A DNA stretch of 10,423 nt from Sphingomonas paucimobilis (GTDB taxonomy: Bacteria > Pseudomonadota > Alphaproteobacteria > Sphingomonadales > Sphingomonadaceae), in assembly GCA_945860425.1 (NCBI GenBank), contig CAMAQU010000043.1, forward strand, positions 1 through 10,423, in the 5' to 3' direction. Positions 6,584-10,423 of this stretch are shown in pieces. The translations under genes and the position numbers were made by a program. The notes under the pieces were generated by a model. It was not told the DNA's origin, made no database searches, and saw nothing but the letters and a program-made list of their open reading frames with translations. The first letter of the stretch is position 1. Every line of letters starts with the position of its first letter.

Positions 6584-7408
6584 ATGACCAGCATCTCAAG
6601 CGCCATAGCCTCAGTATTGGGAGCGGCGGAGCCGCGCGAAAAGGTACGGCGCGCACGGCAGGTGGCGCGCGACTGGCGGTTGGGGCGGCTGACGCATCAC
6701 TTTGATGTGGCCATGCCCGCCCGACCTGCGCGGCCGGCGCATCCCGAGCTTTTGGCCCCGACACAGATGCCCGCGCGCCGGCGGGCCGGATCGATCGCCG
6801 GGCGGATCGCGCTGCTCCATGCCTTTGCCCATATCGAATTTTCGGCCATTGATCTGGCCTTTGACATGGCGGGGCGCTTTGGCGCGGATCAGCCCAAAGA
6901 CTTTGTCGACGATTGGCTGTCGGTTGGCGCGGATGAGGCGATGCACTTCATGCTGCTGGAACGTCGGCTCGCCAGCTTTGGGAGCCATTATGGCGCGCTT
7001 CCTGCGCATGATGGACTTTGGGAATCGGCGGCAGAAACATCCGGCGATGTGCTCGCCCGCCTCGCCATTGTCCCGATGGTCTTGGAAGCCCGTGGGCTGG
7101 ATGTCAGCCCCGCCACAATCGATCGGCTGGCCGCCATGGGCGATGCGCGCAGTGCGCAGATTCTCTCCCGCATTTATACCGATGAAATCCGCCATGTCGG
7201 CTTTGGGTCTAAATGGTTCCAGACGATATGCGAATCATCTGGCCTTGTTGCGCCGAATCATTGGCAAATGCTCGTGAAACGGCACTTTCGCGGGCCGCTT
7301 AAGCCTCCATTCAACGACTCAGCGCGTCTCAGCGCCGGTTTAACGCGGGACTATTATGGCGGCCTTGATCCCGCGGATCGGATTGCCCATCCCCCCTCTC
7401 GACGGTGA
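6584..7408 (+). CDS. DUF455 family ferritin-like protein (putative diiron)
   Basis: The 274-residue product belongs to the DUF455 (COG2833) family, a ferritin-like four-helix group with no settled function. With the ATG start, candidate iron ligands appear in order: E85 (HAFAHIEFSAID), E118-x-x-H121 (DEAMHFMLLE), E168 (VLEARGLD) and E201-x-x-H204 (DEIRHVGFGS). This E, ExxH, E, ExxH order is the classical carboxylate-bridged diiron pattern of ferritin-like oxidases and hydroxylases, and the spacing fits four helices. No signal peptide or membrane segment is seen, so it should be cytoplasmic. A TTG at 6569, overlapping the bcp stop (TTGA), would add five residues; ATG 6584, 11 bp after bcp, seems more likely, though neither has a clear ribosome binding site. 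Its place behind a peroxiredoxin hints at oxygen or peroxide chemistry, but the substrate is unknown. Confidence 0.85.
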   Translation: MTSISSAIASVLGAAEPREKVRRARQVARDWRLGRLTHHFDVAMPARPARPAHPELLAPTQMPARRRAGSIAGRIALLHAFAHIEFSAIDLAFDMAGRFGADQPKDFVDDWLSVGADEAMHFMLLERRLASFGSHYGALPAHDGLWESAAETSGDVLARLAIVPMVLEARGLDVSPATIDRLAAMGDARSAQILSRIYTDEIRHVGFGSKWFQTICESSGLVAPNHWQMLVKRHFRGPLKPPFNDSARLSAGLTRDYYGGLDPADRIAHPPSRR

Positions 7409-7436
7409 CTTGGAGCTTCTCTGGCCACCAAACGGG

Positions 7437-7442
7437 TTTAAT
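7437..7442 (+). promoter_or_regulatory. possible -10 box before the M23 peptidase gene
   Basis: TTTAAT stands out in the 48-bp gap between the DUF455 gene and the peptidase gene and would place a transcript start near 7449-7450. The only -35-like hexamer, TTGGAG at 7410-7415, is 21 bp away, longer than usual, so this is weak. Confidence 0.2.
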
Positions 7443-7456
7443 TCGGGGGTTTCTTC

Positions 7457-8224
7457 ATGGCGCGTTTGTCGGTTTCGACAATGCCCAACAGGCTGGAGCG
7501 GGATGGCGGATTTATCCGCGCGTCGTCGCGCATCGCCAGCCAAATGGGTGCGCGCGGCATGAGCTTGTTGATGGCTTTGGCAGCTTTTGCTTTTGTGGCA
7601 TCGCCAGCATCAGCCCAACAGGCCAATAAGGCACCGGCCGTGGGTGGTCCCTTCTCCTCGGTTGCGCCCGCTAAATCTTCAGACAAGGCTGATCCTCAGT
7701 TTCGCGCCTTGTTCAACAGCTGGAAGAAGCTCGACACCAAGGCGCAGGCCTTTGTCGCTATTCCATCGTCTAAGCCCGTGACCCTGCCCATTTCGCTGTC
7801 GAGCGGCTTTGGCGTCCGGTCTGATCCGTTTCGCGGGGGTGCTGCCATGCATTCCGGCGTGGATATTCCTGGCCCCGTCGGCACACCTATTTATGCCACA
7901 GCAGATGGCATTGTGGGCCGCACCGGTTGGGTTGGCGGCTATGGCAATCTGGTAGAGATTGACCATGGTGGCGCCATTCAGACGCGCTATGGCCACCTCT
8001 CCTCCATCATCGCCACTCCCGGCAGCCGCGTAAAGCGCGGCCAGTTGATTGGCCTGATGGGCTCCACCGGCCGCTCCACAGGCAGCCATCTTCATTATGA
8101 AGTGCGCTTAGAAGGCCGTGCGGTGAACCCTACTCCGTTCCTGCGCACCGACAGCTATTTGCTGGCGATGGAGCGTCGCGCTTCTGGAAATGTTGCGCTC
8201 GGCGGCCCGGCGAAGGCAGAATAA
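7457..8224 (+). CDS. secreted M23 family (LytM-type) metallopeptidase
   Basis: M23 peptidases cut peptide cross-links in peptidoglycan, or, as degenerate LytM proteins, activate amidases. This 255-residue protein has an N-terminal export signal with a hydrophobic core (about residues 36-49) and a likely signal peptidase I site after A53 (SPASA|QQ), so it should act in the periplasm. The mature part starts with a low-complexity Ala/Lys/Ser linker, then the LytM domain (about residues 115-230). All zinc and catalytic residues are present: H132 and D136 (HSGVD), H180 (YGHLS), and H211/H213 (HLHYEV), so it is predicted to be active rather than a regulator. Starting at ATG 7457 gives a long, Arg-rich n-region of about 35 residues. 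ATG 7559 (M35) would give a standard signal peptide but has no ribosome binding site; a GGGGG run 7 bp before 7457 is a weak one. Confidence 0.92.
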   Translation: MARLSVSTMPNRLERDGGFIRASSRIASQMGARGMSLLMALAAFAFVASPASAQQANKAPAVGGPFSSVAPAKSSDKADPQFRALFNSWKKLDTKAQAFVAIPSSKPVTLPISLSSGFGVRSDPFRGGAAMHSGVDIPGPVGTPIYATADGIVGRTGWVGGYGNLVEIDHGGAIQTRYGHLSSIIATPGSRVKRGQLIGLMGSTGRSTGSHLHYEVRLEGRAVNPTPFLRTDSYLLAMERRASGNVALGGPAKAE

Positions 8225-8245
8225 TCTGACGTGCGCAGGCGCTGC

Positions 8246-8274
8246 TTGCCGCGCCGCCCTCCCCCGCCTATCTA
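8246..8274 (+). promoter_or_regulatory. candidate promoter of erpA, predicted leaderless
   Basis: TTGCCG (8246-8251), a 17-bp spacer and TATCTA (8269-8274) resemble a housekeeping -35/-10 pair. Six bases follow, and then comes the erpA ATG at 8281, so the expected transcript start coincides with the A of the start codon. There is no Shine-Dalgarno sequence in front of the ATG, in line with a leaderless mRNA. The site lies in the 56-bp gap between the M23 gene and erpA. Confidence 0.45.
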
Positions 8275-8280
8275 AGTCCT

Positions 8281-8607
8281 ATGCACCAAGTTGATCTGAC
8301 ACCAAGCGCTGCGGCGCGTGTGGCCGCGATTGCGGCCAAACAGGGCAAGCCTGCCATCCTGCGTCTCTCAGTTGATGGCGGGGGCTGTTCGGGCTTTCAA
8401 TATCGCTTTGGCCTTGCCGATGCGGTGGAGGCAGAAGATCTTGTATCGCAAACCGATGGGGTGACGCTGGTCGTCGATCCGATCAGCCTTGATCTGGTGG
8501 ATGGTGCGGCCGTGGATTATGTGGAGTCGCTCGGCGGCGCTGCGTTTCGCGTGACCAACCCCAATGCGGCGTCCGGATGCGGATGCGGCGCCAGCTTTTC
8601 CGTCTGA
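8281..8607 (+). CDS. erpA: iron-sulfur cluster insertion protein ErpA (A-type carrier)
   Basis: A-type carriers accept Fe-S clusters from the assembly scaffold and pass them to apo-enzymes. The 108-residue protein has the three invariant cysteines in the family arrangement: C36 in GGGCSGFQY, and C100 and C102 in the C-terminal SGCGCGASF. The body, from VDLTPSAAARVAAIAAKQ to VDYVESLGGAAFRVTNPNA, matches the HesB/IscA/ErpA fold throughout. I call it ErpA rather than IscA because it is not among isc or suf genes and because alphaproteobacteria commonly keep erpA next to xth, as here; the two names are hard to separate by sequence alone. The gene follows a 56-bp gap with a promoter-like sequence and leads the run erpA-xth-hydrolase. 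Confidence 0.92.
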   Translation: MHQVDLTPSAAARVAAIAAKQGKPAILRLSVDGGGCSGFQYRFGLADAVEAEDLVSQTDGVTLVVDPISLDLVDGAAVDYVESLGGAAFRVTNPNAASGCGCGASFSV

Positions 8608-8616
8608 CGCACAGGC

Positions 8617-9387
8617 ATGCGGATTGCCACGTTCAACGTGAATGGCATTAAAGCCCGCCTGCCCCGCCTGATCGAATGGCTGGAAGAGCAGACGCCTGAT
8701 ATTGTCTGCCTGCAAGAGCTGAAATCCAGCGACGAAACCCTGCCCATCGCCGATATTGCGGCCGCTGGATATCATGGCGTGTGGCATGGCCAAAAGGGCT
8801 TTAACGGCGTTGCCATATTGGCGCGGGGGGGCATGCCCGTTGAGGTGCAGCGCGGCCTTGGCGGCGACCCCGAAGATGATCATAGCCGCTATATTGAGGC
8901 CGATATTTTCGGCCTGCGCGTGGCCTCTATCTATTTGCCCAATGGCAATCCTCAGCCGGGGCCAAAATTTGACTATAAATTGAAATGGTTTGACCGGCTT
9001 CATGCGCGCGCCGCAGACCTCATGGCGCTTGAAATTCCGCTGGTGCTGGCGGGCGATTATAATGTCATCCCAACCGATGCCGACATCGCCAATGCCCGGT
9101 CCATGATGGACGATGCCTTGATGCAACCGGAAAGCCGGGCCGCCTTTCGCAGGCTTGCCATGCTCGGCCTGACCGACGCGCTAGAGGCCCGCCACCCCAA
9201 GGCTGGGCTTTGGACATTTTGGGATTATCAAGCCGGCGCTTGGCAGCGCGATTCCGGCTTTCGGATCGACCATCTCATGCTCTCCCCTGAAGCCGCAGAC
9301 AGGCTGCGCAATGCGGGCGTCGATAAGGACTATCGGGGCCGGGAAAAGGCCAGCGACCACGCGCCGACTTGGATCGACCTGACTTGA
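8617..9387 (+). CDS. xth: exodeoxyribonuclease III (Xth, AP endonuclease)
   Basis: Exonuclease III cleaves DNA at abasic sites and trims damaged 3' ends in base excision repair. The 256-residue protein shows the whole catalytic set of the EEP nuclease family, in order: N7 (ATFNVNGIKAR), metal-binding E34 (CLQELK), Y106 (IYLPNG), D147/N149 (LAGDYNV), D218 (FRIDHL) and D247/H248 (ASDHAP). These correspond to E34, Y109, D151, N153, D229 and H259 in E. coli Xth. Length is near the usual 255-270. The gene starts 9 bp after the erpA stop without a strong ribosome binding site, and its stop overlaps a TTG start of the next gene, so all three are probably on one mRNA. Confidence 0.95.
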   Translation: MRIATFNVNGIKARLPRLIEWLEEQTPDIVCLQELKSSDETLPIADIAAAGYHGVWHGQKGFNGVAILARGGMPVEVQRGLGGDPEDDHSRYIEADIFGLRVASIYLPNGNPQPGPKFDYKLKWFDRLHARAADLMALEIPLVLAGDYNVIPTDADIANARSMMDDALMQPESRAAFRRLAMLGLTDALEARHPKAGLWTFWDYQAGAWQRDSGFRIDHLMLSPEAADRLRNAGVDKDYRGREKASDHAPTWIDLT

Positions 9388-10145
9388 CGAGCGCGCAATC
9401 GCCGCTTGTGTATCTGCATGGTCTGCCGGGGTCTCCGGATGAAGTGCCGCTCATCTGCGGCGCACCGTCGCGACTTTTTGCGCCCAACCTTCGGGATGGA
9501 CCTCTCGACCCGCAAATCCGGGCGCAATTTGGCACACAGCCCGTCACACTGATTGGATTTTCATTGGGTGCGTTTCGTGCGTTGCGTTTTGCCGCCGACC
9601 AGCCGGAACGTGTCGCGCATCTCCACCTGATTGCGCCTGCCGCCCCCTTGGCGCTTGGCGATTTTCTCGGCCAGATGGCGGGTGGGCCGATCTTTCGCAT
9701 AGCCCGCGACAACCCCAAATTGTTTCGCCTGGTGACCCGGTTGCAAGCTTTTGCGGCTCGCATTGCCCCTGAGTTTTTTGCTGCCCAGATTTTCTCTACG
9801 GCGCAGGGCGATGACATTGCCCTGAAGGCCAAGTCAGGCTTTCTTCGAGACTGGGGCCATATCGCCCGCCACTGTCTGGCGGACGGCGCGCAGGCCTATC
9901 GAGACGAGATCACCGCCTATGTGGCCCCTTGGTCCGATCTTCTGGGCCGGGTGCAGACACCCACCAATATTTGGTATGGAGGTGCGGATAACTGGACGCC
10001 GCCCGCCATGGCAGAGGCGCTGATCAAAAAACTCCCTATTGCCCCTCAGGTGCGCCGTATCGAAAACGCATCACATTATTCAACGCTGGCGGCGGCGCTG
10101 ACGCAGATCACAGCGCCTTATCGTAAAGCCAATAATCCTTGTTGA
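9384..10145 (+). CDS. alpha/beta hydrolase
   Basis: A 253-residue alpha/beta hydrolase-fold protein of unknown substrate. Using TTG 9384 as start, the visible elements are the strand and oxyanion loop YLHGLPGSPDEV (about residues 10-21), the nucleophile elbow GFSLG with Ser60, a variable cap-like region rich in Phe/Arg (about residues 95-165), then WYGGADNWTPP with acid D202 and ASHYSTL with H231. The Ser-Asp-His triad is therefore complete and an esterase- or lipase-like activity is likely. No signal peptide is seen. The start is uncertain: no ATG lies near, and TTG 9384 overlaps the xth stop as TTGA; TTG 9369 would add five residues within xth. The last 38 bases overlap the 3' end of the convergent GNAT-like gene. 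Confidence 0.85.
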   Translation: MTSAQSPLVYLHGLPGSPDEVPLICGAPSRLFAPNLRDGPLDPQIRAQFGTQPVTLIGFSLGAFRALRFAADQPERVAHLHLIAPAAPLALGDFLGQMAGGPIFRIARDNPKLFRLVTRLQAFAARIAPEFFAAQIFSTAQGDDIALKAKSGFLRDWGHIARHCLADGAQAYRDEITAYVAPWSDLLGRVQTPTNIWYGGADNWTPPAMAEALIKKLPIAPQVRRIENASHYSTLAAALTQITAPYRKANNPC

Positions 10146-10423
10146 TATGGCTGTTAATGGCTTCAGCAATCGCGTTCATCCCCTGATTGTCATCGAGGAT
10201 CCAGCCAATCTCCCCGCGGCTTGCGCCATAATGGGAAATGGCATTGCGGCGAATATATTCGATCATCATAAACGCCAATTGGCTAGCCATGCGGGAGGAT
10301 TGAAGCCGCTTGAGCACGCCCATCAGCGGCACCCGCATGGTGCGCACTTTTGGCCGCCGCAGCCACCAGAGCAGCTTGGCCCAGTTAAACGGGAAGAGGG
10401 AACCACCAAAGCTGGCCAGCTTT
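10108..10423 (-). CDS. GNAT-fold (acyl-CoA N-acyltransferase superfamily) protein, C-terminal part
   Basis: The minus-strand frame is open from the right window edge to TGA (complement of 10108-10110), giving the last 104 residues of a larger protein whose start lies outside. Visible segments are FGGSLFPFNWAKLLWWLRRP, RVPLMGVLKRLQSSRMASQL, a helix with AFMMIEYIRRNAI, GEIGWILDDNQGMNAIAEAI, and an end KDYWLYDKAL. The order FPF-W-KLL, then RV-LMGV, then E-WILEDN-MN-I, then YK-YRIYEK is what I recall of GNAT-like proteins related to YghO, whose acceptor substrates are mostly unknown. In that family the WIL-DN segment and the final YxxYDK strand close the acetyl-CoA domain. Family assignment is from memory of the pattern, so moderate. 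The short codons at 10347 (GTG) and 10338 (ATG) are unlikely starts because the conserved segment lies upstream of them. Confidence 0.65.
   Translation of the reverse strand, partial: KLASFGGSLFPFNWAKLLWWLRRPKVRTMRVPLMGVLKRLQSSRMASQLAFMMIEYIRRNAISHYGASRGEIGWILDDNQGMNAIAEAINSHINKDYWLYDKAL

Noticed and set aside
8230..8257. GC-rich stretch after the M23 gene, considered as a terminator hairpin
   Set aside because: Only an imperfect stem (gcgcaggc against gccgcgc) can be drawn and no T-run follows.
8368..9126. 252-codon minus-strand open frame opposite erpA and xth
   Set aside because: No family resemblance, crosses two real genes, composition typical of an antisense reading.

Overview
The window looks like ordinary chromosomal core DNA from an alphaproteobacterium, most likely a member of the Sphingomonadales. 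This rests on the GC-rich sequence with tightly packed genes, the order nagZ-scpA-scpB-tatA-tatB-tatC, the adjacent erpA-xth pair, and the style of the GlnE, Bcp and DUF455 proteins. The genus cannot be fixed from the sequence alone. I see no prophage, insertion sequence, CRISPR array, tRNA or rRNA, and no gene that looks horizontally acquired.

Layout, left to right. Positions 1-3234 (+) are a compact run: the 3' end of nagZ (peptidoglycan recycling), scpA and scpB (kleisin and partner of the SMC condensin, joined by an ATGA overlap), then tatA, tatB and tatC (twin-arginine protein export, with tatB/tatC also joined by an ATGA overlap). A 43-codon entericidin-type lipoprotein gene lies on the minus strand at 3249-3380, tail to tail with tatC and head to head with glnE. 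Positions 3425-7408 (+) hold glnE (glutamine synthetase adenylyltransferase/deadenylase), bcp (peroxiredoxin) and a DUF455 ferritin-like protein with a full diiron ligand pattern, separated by one base or less or overlapping. At 7457-8224 (+) is a secreted M23 (LytM-type) metallopeptidase. Positions 8281-10145 (+) form a third run: erpA (Fe-S carrier), xth (exonuclease III) and an alpha/beta hydrolase. Finally the C-terminal part of a GNAT-fold protein enters from the right on the minus strand and overlaps the hydrolase 3' end by 38 bp.

Functionally the genes serve housekeeping: envelope turnover and export (NagZ, Tat, M23), chromosome organisation and repair (ScpAB, Xth), nitrogen control (GlnE), and redox or iron chemistry (Bcp, DUF455, ErpA). 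I found no convincing new multi-gene system. The points most worth a second look are the small lipoprotein gene, two sites where a -10-like box sits so close to the start codon that a leaderless mRNA is plausible (erpA and glnE), the diiron pattern of the DUF455 protein encoded directly after bcp, a Bcp that lacks the E. coli-type resolving cysteine, and the convergent gene overlap at the right end. No stretch above 60 bp lacks a gene, and I saw no clear intrinsic terminator.
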